Of a stretch of 64,000 nucleotides of DNA, positions 1-9,107 are shown piece after piece; the first letter of the stretch is position 1; each line of letters opens with the position of its first letter. The DNA lies in contig CANQVS010000003.1 in the NCBI GenBank assembly GCA_947627345.1, positions 1 to 64,000 of the forward strand. The letters run 5' to 3'. Source of the DNA: an uncultured Clostridia bacterium (lineage in GTDB: Bacteria > Bacillota > Clostridia > Oscillospirales > Acutalibacteraceae). The notes beneath the pieces are model-generated. The model saw only the letters and a list, made by a program, of their open reading frames with translations. It did not search any database and was not told where the DNA came from. The translations under genes and the position numbers were made by a program.

Positions 1-90
1 TTCCTTTAAGTCTTTTCTTTTCAACTCAAAGTCATCTCGGGTTTCTTTACTTGCGTTGTTTAATTTTCAAGGTTCTGAACGCTTAACACA
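1..90 (-). other. Probable rRNA-operon leader or ITS segment, operon running leftward out of the window
   Basis: The reverse complement reads GAACCTTGAAAATTAAACAACGCAAGTAAAGAAACCCGAGATGACTTTGAG, resembling Firmicute rRNA leader/spacer sequence. It is preceded by a consensus promoter. The rRNA gene itself is outside the window. Confidence 0.5.
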
Positions 91-132
91 CAAATTACAG
101 GAATGTAATTTTTGCGCTATAGCGTATTTGTT

Positions 133-161
133 ATTATATTATAATTAACACATAAAGTCAA
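133..161 (-). promoter_or_regulatory. SigA-type promoter, leftward (TTGACT - 17 nt - TATAAT)
   Basis: Minus strand TTGACT (156-161), 17-nt spacer, TATAAT (133-138), directed at the left-edge leader. Confidence 0.6.
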
Positions 162-410
162 TACTTTTTTCAAAAAAAATCCAAATATTTTTTTATATGT
201 TTCTATTTTTCTATAATCTCACATTAAAAGACATAATGCCTTTAATATACAATATATATTACATATAATCACATATTTAAAATTCAAGGATATTATATAC
301 AAATGAAATATAATTCTTTTATGCAATATTTACAAAAATGTAAATTTCAGTTGATTTTTTGGTGCAGATTGCATATAATGTAGGCAGAACTTCGCACAGG
401 AGGAACAACG

Positions 411-1028
411 ATGGCCTGTAAAAACATTATTACAATTGCCCGACAATTTGGAAGTGGCGGACGAAAAATCGGTGAAGCTTTATCAAAAAGACTTGGTATA
501 AAGTGTTATGACAAGGAGCTTATCTCTATTGCCGCTAAGGAAAGCGGGATTGACCCGGAGATTTTTAATAATGTTGACGAGAAAGCTACCAACAGCCTTC
601 TTTACTCTCTCTCAATGGGACTCTACTCTTTCAGTACCAGTTATAATTCTGGACAATTGCCTGTAAATGACAGACTTTATCTTTTACAGCATAAAATAAT
701 TAAACAGTTAGCAAGTAATGAACCATGCATATTTGTCGGACGTTGTGCAGACTATGTACTTAAAGACAGATCTGACGTCGTAAAGCTTTATATATATGCT
801 GACAAAGATTACAGAATTAAGCGTGCTATTGAAACAAAGGGAGTTAAAGAATCAAAGGCTGAACAAACTGTCGCCAAAACCGACAAATCAAGAGCAAATT
901 ATTATAACTTTTATTCAGGCAAAAAATGGGGTCTGACGGAAAATTACGATTTGTGTATAAACAGAACAAACTTGACTGATGATCAGGTTGTTAACATCGT
1001 GGTTAGTTATCTGGATATTATAAACTAA
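411..1028 (+). CDS. Cytidylate kinase-like family protein
   Basis: N-terminus IITIARQFGSGGRKIGEALSKRLGIKCYDKELI is typical of the cytidylate kinase-like family; SD aggagg upstream. Confidence 0.85.
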   Translation: MACKNIITIARQFGSGGRKIGEALSKRLGIKCYDKELISIAAKESGIDPEIFNNVDEKATNSLLYSLSMGLYSFSTSYNSGQLPVNDRLYLLQHKIIKQLASNEPCIFVGRCADYVLKDRSDVVKLYIYADKDYRIKRAIETKGVKESKAEQTVAKTDKSRANYYNFYSGKKWGLTENYDLCINRTNLTDDQVVNIVVSYLDIIN

Positions 1029-1033
1029 AATCC

Positions 1034-1066
1034 GCACCCCCTTATTTGCTTAATTAAGGAGGTGCA
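1034..1066 (+). terminator. Hairpin downstream of the cytidylate kinase-like gene; its 3' arm contains a perfect SD
   Basis: GCACCCCCTT ... AAGGAGGTGC inverted repeat with one mismatch. Confidence 0.4.
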
Positions 1067-1071
1067 TTTGT

Positions 1072-1155
1072 ATGTTATTCAGATATTACATTGATAACGG
1101 AGATATAGATGATTTTATTTTCGGTAACGAAGAATGGCATGAAAGCGAGAGATAA
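1072..1155 (+). CDS. Possible 27-aa small ORF (MLFRYYIDNGDIDDFIFGNEEWHESER)
   Basis: ATG lies 7 nt after AAGGAGGTG; short and without recognised homologs. Confidence 0.3.
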   Translation: MLFRYYIDNGDIDDFIFGNEEWHESER

Positions 1156-1374
1156 CGCACATAAAATAAATTAAATAAATTTAGGTCGGACAGACAAATT
1201 GTAATTTTAATTGCTTTTGTCGTTCGACCGTTTCTTAATTATATTAACATTTATATTTATATTATATATTAAAAAATAGTATATTTTTATCTGTTTACAC
1301 TACTTAACACTTTACACTATGGCATAATATACATATATTATAGTAATATTTTGTACAAAAAACGAATTGTAATT

Positions 1375-1403
1375 TTGACAGAAATAATTTATTATAGTAT
1401 GTG
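1375..1403 (+). promoter_or_regulatory. Candidate promoter of the amylase gene (TTGACA -35, weak -10)
   Basis: TTGACA at 1375-1380; AT-rich -10 region TATAGTATGTG near 1393-1403. Confidence 0.35.
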
Positions 1404-1616
1404 ATAAAAAGGTTTTTATACCTTGTTAGAAGTTATATTACCTACGGCAGAATAAATTAGTGTGAAAGTTATACTGATTTTATTCCTGTTGTACGCTTAG
1501 TTTTCCGAAACGGTGACCGAGCGATGATTGAATTTCCATACACGACTTATCAGCCCACGGTAAGGTTGCGGGAAATTTTGTCTACTATTTGTGGGCGGAA
1601 AGGCTATGGATTTTTT

Positions 1617-4064
1617 ATGAAAAGAAAAGTTATTTCTGTAGTGTTGGCAGTTTGTATGTTGCTTACCTGTTTTGTAGCGGCAAACTACACAGCCAACGCA
1701 GTTACAACGACAAAGAGCGTTTTAGGTGTACCCGACACCTATTCAGATGTCACGAGTAATCCATATGGATTAACGGACGATCTTGACAACGCTACAATTC
1801 TTCAGGCATGGAACTGGAGCTACGCCAATATGACAAACGAACTGGATAAAGTTGCATCACAGGGATTTACTGTTATCCAGATTTCTCCTCCGAACGAAAT
1901 TAAAGAGGGTACAAAGGGTCACAAGGTTACGGGCGAAACCAACAACGGTTGGTGGATGTTTTATCAGCCCGCGGGTTTCCAGCTGAACGAAAGCTCTGAC
2001 AACGCTCTAGGCACAAAGAACGAGCTAGTTACAATGGTCAAAGAGGCCCATAAACGCGGTATCCGTGTCATTGCCGACTCCGTTATCAACCATATGGGTA
2101 CCTGCTCAGGCGAGGACAATATCTCATCCTCCGACCCGATGGCACATGTAACGCCGAAGGCACAGCAGTTTGAACCCGAAATCTACAACAATAAGCTTTT
2201 CCACTCTCCGTGGTTTAATATGACATACCAATATGAGTGGTCCGGACCTCAGGATGCCTGTACCAACGACCTTACACGAGGATGCACATCACGTCTGCCC
2301 GACCTTAAAACTGAGGACAGCAGAGTTCAAAATGCTATTTATGAATATCTTCAGGAAATGGTAGACGCAGGTATAGACGGCTTCCGTTTTGACGCGGCAA
2401 AGCATATTGAAACTCCGTCCGATCTCGCTAAGTATAAGTCTGACTTCTGGGTTAACACGGTTAATAAGGTTAAAACATACGCTAAGAATACTTATCAAAA
2501 AGATCTTCTCTCGTACGGAGAAATTCTTAACACATGCGGATATGGACGTTCTTACAGCCATTACTTCCCGTTTATGAAGGTTACTGACTCCACAATATAC
2601 CGTCAGGTTCAAGATGCGGTTAACGGCGGAAGCGCCGCAAACGCAGTTCCACAGAATATGGCTAACGGTTCAAAGGCTCAGACAGTTCTTTGGGACGAAT
2701 CTCACGATACATATATGGACGGTTCTTCAAAGAACTTCTCAAAAGCGCAGAGAAATAAAACTTGGGCTGCTATTGCCTCTCGTGACGGCATCACATCAAT
2801 GTACCTCGCTCGTCCTGCAAGCCTTACCCAGCAGTTAGGTGTTGCTTCTGAAACTGACTGGACAAGTAAAGAGGTAGCAGAGGTTAATAAATTCAATAAC
2901 GTTTACGCGGGTCAAGGCGAGTACCTTGCAAACTCTTCAGGTGTAGCTGTTATCGGACGTGGCAGCAAAACTCAGGACGGCGGAGCAGTTCTCGTTAACT
3001 GTTCCGGCACAACTAAGAGTGTATCAGGTCTTACAGTTGCTACTATGGCTGACGGTACATACACAGACCGCGTATCCGGCGGTACATTCACTGTATCAAA
3101 CGGAAAAGTAAGCGGTTCTATCGGAAACACAGGTATAGCGGTTCTTTATAATGAGCCGGGTCCCACAGTATATGCAACTGCAAGCCAGAGGTATTACACA
3201 GACAATATCTCAATAACGCTTAGCACTAAAAACTGCGACAGCGCAACATATTCTATAAACGGCAGTGCTGAAACAACTTATACAAGCGGACAGAAAATAA
3301 CGCTCGGAACATCTGCCGATACCGTAGGAGCTACATATGTAGTAACACTTAGAGGATACAAGGGCGGTACTCAGGCAACAACGGCAACATACACATATAC
3401 AAAGGCTGTAAAATCTGACAGCTATACAGTAACGGTTAACACAAATAACGTTTCGGGTTGGTCAGGAACTCCTAATATTTATATGTGGAACAGTTCAACA
3501 CAGGTTAACGGCGGTGATTGGCCGGGAACAGCAATGTCCGGCTCGGGCGGTACATATACCGCAACTGTAAGCAGTGAATATGATAGAATTATATTTAACT
3601 GCGGAACTAAACAAACCGTGGATATCTCAATAGACGGCTCAACAAATTATACTATCAAGAGCAGTACAGTGAAAAACTCGGGAGGAACGGATTGCAACGA
3701 GGTTGATGCTGTTTCGGCAGAGGACCCGATTCCTACTTACTATCCCGGTGATAATCCAACTCCCTCTTCGTCTTCACAGGAAACTTCTTCTCAAACAACG
3801 CCTACAACATCTCAGGTTATAACATCAAGTGAAACGTCTGCTACTTCCACACAGCCGACAAGTAATCAAAGCAAATACTCATACGGTGACGTCAACAGAG
3901 ATACGTTAATAAATATTTCTGATGTAACCCTTATTCAGAAAGCACTTGTAAAACTTATCATATTTGATGACGAGCAGACAGCTCTCGGCGATTATGATAA
4001 TGACGGAAGATTAAGCATCAAGGACGCTACAAAAATTCAATACGCGATTGCTAAAATCGGATAA
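1617..4064 (+). CDS. Secreted alpha-amylase: GH13 catalytic domain, CBM26-like starch-binding module and C-terminal type I dockerin
   Basis: Signal peptide MKRKVISVVLAVCMLLTCFVAANYTANA from the internal ATG at 1617. GH13 motifs GFRFDAAKH, SYGEIL, WDESHDTY. CBM26-like IYMWNSSTQVNGGDWPGTAM. Dockerin repeats DVNRDTLINISDVTLIQK and DYDNDGRLSIKDATKIQ. Confidence 0.93.
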   Translation: MKRKVISVVLAVCMLLTCFVAANYTANAVTTTKSVLGVPDTYSDVTSNPYGLTDDLDNATILQAWNWSYANMTNELDKVASQGFTVIQISPPNEIKEGTKGHKVTGETNNGWWMFYQPAGFQLNESSDNALGTKNELVTMVKEAHKRGIRVIADSVINHMGTCSGEDNISSSDPMAHVTPKAQQFEPEIYNNKLFHSPWFNMTYQYEWSGPQDACTNDLTRGCTSRLPDLKTEDSRVQNAIYEYLQEMVDAGIDGFRFDAAKHIETPSDLAKYKSDFWVNTVNKVKTYAKNTYQKDLLSYGEILNTCGYGRSYSHYFPFMKVTDSTIYRQVQDAVNGGSAANAVPQNMANGSKAQTVLWDESHDTYMDGSSKNFSKAQRNKTWAAIASRDGITSMYLARPASLTQQLGVASETDWTSKEVAEVNKFNNVYAGQGEYLANSSGVAVIGRGSKTQDGGAVLVNCSGTTKSVSGLTVATMADGTYTDRVSGGTFTVSNGKVSGSIGNTGIAVLYNEPGPTVYATASQRYYTDNISITLSTKNCDSATYSINGSAETTYTSGQKITLGTSADTVGATYVVTLRGYKGGTQATTATYTYTKAVKSDSYTVTVNTNNVSGWSGTPNIYMWNSSTQVNGGDWPGTAMSGSGGTYTATVSSEYDRIIFNCGTKQTVDISIDGSTNYTIKSSTVKNSGGTDCNEVDAVSAEDPIPTYYPGDNPTPSSSSQETSSQTTPTTSQVITSSETSATSTQPTSNQSKYSYGDVNRDTLINISDVTLIQKALVKLIIFDDEQTALGDYDNDGRLSIKDATKIQYAIAKIG

Positions 4065-4091
4065 AAGACGGCTCCCACAGGGAGCCGTCTT
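4065..4091 (+). terminator. Rho-independent terminator after the amylase
   Basis: AAGACGGCTCCC acag GGAGCCGTCTT followed by an AT-rich tail. Confidence 0.8.
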
Positions 4092-4133
4092 AATTAATTG
4101 TATTCTTTAGGGCGTGGAAAAATCCCTCGGCTC

Positions 4134-4180
4134 AATGATATGCACCCCAAAAGTTAGACACTTTTGGGGTGCATATCATT
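4134..4180. repeat. Perfect 21-bp inverted repeat with 5-nt loop resembling paired IS3-family terminal repeats
   Basis: AATGATATGCACCCCAAAAGT tagac ACTTTTGGGGTGCATATCATT; no transposase nearby. Confidence 0.6.
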
Positions 4181-4219
4181 AACGGGTGGTTATATGATTT
4201 ATTTAAAGACATAAAAACA

Positions 4220-4249
4220 GGAAGATAACCCTTTTAAAGGTTATCTTCC
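4220..4249. terminator. Intergenic terminator hairpin between convergent genes
   Basis: GGAAGATAACC cttttaaa GGTTATCTTCC followed by ATTTTTG. Confidence 0.7.
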
Positions 4250-4317
4250 ATTTTTGCCCCTAAAACGAAACGAGGGCTTTATTAAAAATTATTAATTTGT
4301 TTTTCTGTATAAAGAAA

Positions 4318-5058
4318 TTATTCATCGTTATTAATAATGGAGAGAGGGTCTACGTATTGTCCATCTGCCTTTATAGAGATATGAACGTGGGGTCCTTCAA
4401 GCTCCTCGCTCGGTACGTTATCCGCTGTACCAAGTACATCTCCCGCTTTTACTGCACTTCCCTTTTCTACTTTTACATTTTCAGATAAACCGCTGTAATA
4501 AGCAGTGTATGTCGGGGCTTTTACAATAATGGTTTTTCCGAGTAAATCGTCATCATAAATTTTCTTGACCTCGCCGTCACCCATTGAATATACGTTATCG
4601 CCTACTTCGCAGGCAAAATCAACTCCTGTATGAGCCTCCCATTGGTTAAGGGTTTTATTATATACGCTTTCCTCGCTATATTCCTTTATTACCTTTCTCT
4701 TATCAAGAGGGTAGGACAGGCTGGTATTTATTGATACCATTGTCTGCAAGGCTGATTTTGTTTCTGCGGGAGGAGTTTCTTCCTCGTATTCTGTTTCTTC
4801 CTCGGTTTCAGTTTCAGCTGTTTCTGTCACGGGTTCAGTAGACTCACTTTCCGTAACAGTTTCTGTTTCCGTTTCTGTTACTCCTGTTACTATATTATTG
4901 ACAGCCAAGGTTTCGGTAGCACTATCGTCAAAAATACCCGTGAGACTTGTGTATGTTGAATAAGCCGCCATTCCAACGGCAACAATACAAATGGACAGTG
5001 CTGTAAAAAATCCGACGCGTTCCTTTCGACTTCGCCTTTTATTTTCACTGTATCTCAT
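4318..5058 (-). CDS. Membrane-anchored M23 (LytM-type) peptidoglycan endopeptidase, SpoIIQ-like layout
   Basis: N-terminal TM helix, Thr/Glu-rich stalk, then M23 domain with HTGVD and GPHVHIS metal-binding motifs. Confidence 0.85.
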   Translation of the reverse strand: MRYSENKRRSRKERVGFFTALSICIVAVGMAAYSTYTSLTGIFDDSATETLAVNNIVTGVTETETETVTESESTEPVTETAETETEEETEYEEETPPAETKSALQTMVSINTSLSYPLDKRKVIKEYSEESVYNKTLNQWEAHTGVDFACEVGDNVYSMGDGEVKKIYDDDLLGKTIIVKAPTYTAYYSGLSENVKVEKGSAVKAGDVLGTADNVPSEELEGPHVHISIKADGQYVDPLSIINNDE

Positions 5059-5440
5059 ATAATCACCTCTGCCGTTATTATAGACAGAGGTGAATTTTTT
5101 ATTCAGTTTGAATAAAATAATTTTTAGACTTTTTTGAGTATATATAATAACATATTAAATAATGTAATCCGTTATAGATAATATGACTTTCAAAATTATA
5201 CCTAATACCTTTTTTATGATTAAGATTTAGGAATTAAAATGCTAAAACAAAACTTATATGATACTATTAATTGAAGCAAAAAAGTTCGATGAATATGTTT
5301 TTCAGTTAGATATAGAATTGTTTTATGTGAATATTTATGGAGTATGAAAACATAACCTATCCTATCTATTTAAAGTGATATGAAAGAGATGTTTTATGGA
5401 TATGTTTCAGATAGAGAATGAGTTTGACTCAGAAGATATT

Positions 5441-5475
5441 TTAAGGGCTGTGTCTTTTCGGACACAGCCCTTTAA
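5441..5475 (-). terminator. Terminator hairpin after the second amylase (leftward)
   Basis: TTAAGGGCTGTGTC ttttcg GACACAGCCCTTTAA. Confidence 0.65.
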
Positions 5476-5514
5476 TAAGCGTTAAATTTTAAATATTAAG
5501 CTCTATTAAGCTTT

Positions 5515-8500
5515 TCAATTAGAGTATGTTGTCCAGCTTTCGGAACTAAGAACGAAACAGTTGTTAGGCATACTAACCGTAATATCCCCCGTTTGATTAA
5601 CAAACGATTTTGGATCCTCGGTATCCTTTAAGAGGAATGTCTTAATTCCGTCAGGGATAGGTTGCGGAAGGTCAATCTTCCAATAGTTTGTGCCTTCTAT
5701 CCTTTCAAGCGGAATAGTATTATTAGCCATACCGTAACCCCATCCGTAGATATATACGTTACTCCATCCTTTGTCATTAAGGACGTAAAGTGTTGATAAG
5801 GAATCAGGTTGTTGTTCCGCAACATAAGGTTCAACGGCTCCGTCAGGCTGACCCCCGAGGGGATAATCGTTAAGGCGGTAACAGTTATTGGTAGTTGAGA
5901 ATGTTACAGGCATAAGGTTGTATGCCTCACTGCTTGTTTCAGGATTATCAACAGGTCCCGTTGCACGGTAAATTATAGCATTCGTGAGTGACGTTGGAAC
6001 ACTTGTATAGAACACCTGAGGATAAACACTTGTATCCTGTACCATCAAATAACTCTGACCCGTTGCAGTATCGTAAACATAGGGCTCAGAACCCATTGAA
6101 CTAATCCACGAGAGTGTTGTCTTTAAATAAACCGTATAGGTTGAATCATCATCGGGCGTAGTCGGTGTATCTGTTGGTGTATCTGTCGGAGTTTCTGTTG
6201 TAGGTTGTTGGGGTGTTGCGGTAGGTGTCGGTTGCTGTGACGAATATTTTTCGCCTGTCTTTCCAGACATACTCATTTTTGCAATATACTTTTGAACACA
6301 AGTAGCGTCTTTAATTTTAACTATACCGTCGCCGTCAACATCAGCTACGGATAAAGCGTCACCTGTGAGAGTAATTATCTGTGCAACGTGCTTCTGAATT
6401 ATTGTAACATCTGCAATATTAATTGCACCGTCAAGGTTAACGTCACCATACATCAAATCACCTGTGATAGTCTGTGATGTTGATTCGCTTTCGGTTGAAG
6501 ATGATGTCTGAGTCGGTGTAGGTGTAGAAGCAGATGTAGGCGCGGACGTTGAAGAAGATGCTGTGGTAGTGACTTGAGTTGCATTTCCCTTTGTTACATC
6601 TGTTGCGGGAACTGATGTAGACTGTCCGGGCTTATCAGTTGTTACTGCCCAGTTAGATGTGCTCGGCGTACCCGAAAGAGCTGTCAGCTTATGGGACGTA
6701 CCGCCGAGATCAAGAGTTCTTCTTGAGCTTGAACCCGGGAACTGTTTGCCCTGTGAAACACCGCCCGCCGATTTAGACGAGTCGCTTACGATAACGTGCG
6801 TATTCTTTGAACCGGCAAGATTAAAGTTTGCAGTAACAGGGGATGCTGAACCTGTAACCTGTCCGTTTGTAACCTTTGTAGTTTTCTCTGAAATACAGGT
6901 AGTATTGCTGACTTCAAGATAATAAGCATCAAGCTTGGAATCATACTGCATTTCCTCGCCCGGCCACGATGCGTTTTTATAAACCTGACCGCCTACTGTA
7001 AGTCCGTTTCCCGAATCCTGATCAAACAGATAGCAGTATAAAGGAGCATTCCAGCTTGCACTCTTAACGGTTGACGCCGGAAGTATGATATATACTCCCG
7101 AAGAAGCCGCCTCAGCCTTAGTGTACTGATACTGCGATGTAGTTGTCTGTACTCCGTCTGTAGCTGTTAATGTAAGCTTAATTGTTTCTCCTACTTTATA
7201 GTCGGAACCAATTCTAATTTTCGGTGAACCAGTAAATGTTACAGGCGTATAATTATCAAGCTGATAAGTACCGCTTGTCGCATTTGAAAGCGAAAGACCG
7301 ACTGTGATTGTATCGCCCTTAAAGGTTTGTGTTTCCTGGTCCGCAAAAGCCATAGGAGTTGTTGAACCCTGAGTTACAACCGCGATACCTGTTGAGCCTA
7401 TCTGACCGCTTACAGTACCGCCTGATACTGTAAAGTTACTGCCTGTAATCATATCTTTATAGGTACCGTTAGCAAGACCTGTTCCGCTAACATTTACGGA
7501 AGCTGTTGTGCCGTTTGTATTAACTAAAACAACACCTGTCGTACCTCTTGCTACATAAGCGATACTTCCGCTTGCGCCTGTTTTCTCGCTCTGTCCTACA
7601 AAGTTATTGTGGAATTTGTTAACTTCCGCAACCGCTACGCTCTTATAGGAAGTGTTAACGGCGCTTCCGCCCATATTCATACCGTTTGTACGGGCAAAAT
7701 AGAGAGGAGTTGCGTCTTTTCTCGAAGCAACCATAGCCCAAGTCTTCATAATATCGGAATCTGATATGTTAGTTGTATTACCCGATTCTGTATTTAAATA
7801 TGTGTCGTGTGATTCTGCCCAAAGCACAGCGTGGGACGCTCCGCCCGAGAGAGAATAGGAAGCGTTAACTGCGCCTGAAGCATTATGGCTTGTTACAGCG
7901 TTACGAATAGAGGTTGATGTAGTGTTATCTGTAACTCTGTATTTACCGCCGTCCAGGTTTGTATAACCTGTAATGGACCTTCCGCCACCGGGGGTATTAA
8001 GAACCTCTCCGTAATAGAACAGAGATTTATTAGCTTTTGACTGAGCATAGGTAGAAGCCTGACCTAATACGTTCGGCCAGTAGTTGTTCGGAGAAATACC
8101 CGAGTCCGCGGGAGTTTCAATGTGTTTAGCCGCGTCAAACCGGAAACCGTCAACTCCGCAATCAATACATTCTTTAAGGAGGCTTACAACTCTTCCCTGA
8201 ACGGTTGTATTACCTGTGTTAAGGTCAGGGCAGGAAGATGATACATACTGTGTTACAGTAGTAGCGTTGCTGTCAGACGCTGTTCCTGTAGGAGCATGGA
8301 AGTAAGGGTTGTTCGCTACTCTACCTGTACCATTCCAAAGAGTAGGTTCGTATGTCTTAACTTCAGCAGCAAGCTCGTTGTAGCTGTTTTCATTACTTGC
8401 ACCGAGATGGTTCGTTACAACGTCACAGATAATCTTAACATTGTATTTGTGGGCTGTTTCGCAGAGAGATTTAAGCTCCTGTGCAGTACCTACCCAGCTG

Positions 8501-8838
8501 TCTTTAGCAATTGAAAGACTTACGGGCTGATATAGCTTCCACCACTGACCGGATACGTTAGTGGAGGTGTTTACATCCTTCGGCTGCTGAACAGGAGAAG
8601 TCTGAACCGCTGAATAACCCGCCGCGGCAATCGCGGGGATATTCTTTTCAATTTCGGAGTAACCCCAGCAAAGCGCGTGGAGAATTACGCCGTCGGAGAC
8701 ATTGCTCTGGAGCTTTGTATCTAAACCGGTATTGTCTTTAGCGGTTTCGGCAGCTTGAGCCGTAGTTGCAAAGACAAAAGTTGTACAAAGCAAAGCTAAA
8801 ACCATCACAATGCTCAATATACCTTTGAGTTTTTTCAT
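5515..8838 (-). CDS. Secreted alpha-amylase: GH13, starch-binding-like modules, internal type I dockerin and C-terminal extra modules
   Basis: Signal peptide; GH13 motifs GFRFDAAKH, YYGEVL, WAESHDTY; internal dockerin YGDVNLDGAINIADVTIIQK...DVDGDGIVKIKDATCVQKYIAKM; Thr/Pro-rich linkers. Confidence 0.93.
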   Translation of the reverse strand: MKKLKGILSIVMVLALLCTTFVFATTAQAAETAKDNTGLDTKLQSNVSDGVILHALCWGYSEIEKNIPAIAAAGYSAVQTSPVQQPKDVNTSTNVSGQWWKLYQPVSLSIAKDSWVGTAQELKSLCETAHKYNVKIICDVVTNHLGASNENSYNELAAEVKTYEPTLWNGTGRVANNPYFHAPTGTASDSNATTVTQYVSSSCPDLNTGNTTVQGRVVSLLKECIDCGVDGFRFDAAKHIETPADSGISPNNYWPNVLGQASTYAQSKANKSLFYYGEVLNTPGGGRSITGYTNLDGGKYRVTDNTTSTSIRNAVTSHNASGAVNASYSLSGGASHAVLWAESHDTYLNTESGNTTNISDSDIMKTWAMVASRKDATPLYFARTNGMNMGGSAVNTSYKSVAVAEVNKFHNNFVGQSEKTGASGSIAYVARGTTGVVLVNTNGTTASVNVSGTGLANGTYKDMITGSNFTVSGGTVSGQIGSTGIAVVTQGSTTPMAFADQETQTFKGDTITVGLSLSNATSGTYQLDNYTPVTFTGSPKIRIGSDYKVGETIKLTLTATDGVQTTTSQYQYTKAEAASSGVYIILPASTVKSASWNAPLYCYLFDQDSGNGLTVGGQVYKNASWPGEEMQYDSKLDAYYLEVSNTTCISEKTTKVTNGQVTGSASPVTANFNLAGSKNTHVIVSDSSKSAGGVSQGKQFPGSSSRRTLDLGGTSHKLTALSGTPSTSNWAVTTDKPGQSTSVPATDVTKGNATQVTTTASSSTSAPTSASTPTPTQTSSSTESESTSQTITGDLMYGDVNLDGAINIADVTIIQKHVAQIITLTGDALSVADVDGDGIVKIKDATCVQKYIAKMSMSGKTGEKYSSQQPTPTATPQQPTTETPTDTPTDTPTTPDDDSTYTVYLKTTLSWISSMGSEPYVYDTATGQSYLMVQDTSVYPQVFYTSVPTSLTNAIIYRATGPVDNPETSSEAYNLMPVTFSTTNNCYRLNDYPLGGQPDGAVEPYVAEQQPDSLSTLYVLNDKGWSNVYIYGWGYGMANNTIPLERIEGTNYWKIDLPQPIPDGIKTFLLKDTEDPKSFVNQTGDITVSMPNNCFVLSSESWTTYSN

Positions 8839-9107
8839 TTTTCAAAACTCCTTTCATAAATTAACGCAATACCTTTACGCAGTACACGTTCTATCACAAT
8901 AATTATACCAAAAACATCAAAATATGTATATATATTTTTTTAACTAATGTCAAAGTAATATTTTGTGTATTTTGCTAAAAAGACAAGCATATATTTATGT
9001 AAGATTAATTTTCATTGACTTTTAACTAAAAAAAAATTATAATATTTTGCGGTGTAATATACTATTATATAAAAATACTTAAAAATACTTAATAAGGGAG
9101 CAGATAG

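Noticed and set aside
1404-1616. Assignment of the amylase leader to a named riboswitch class
   Set aside because: No conserved core of the classes I compared (c-di-GMP, cobalamin, SAM, THF, guanidine, fluoride, ZTP) was visible; left as an unassigned structured leader.
2289-2896. Antisense and alternate-frame ORFs inside the first amylase
   Set aside because: Fully overlapped by the strongly supported GH13 frame, with no SD or recognisable protein features. The same applies to shadow ORFs in gltB, glnN, amt, lepA and the other amylases.
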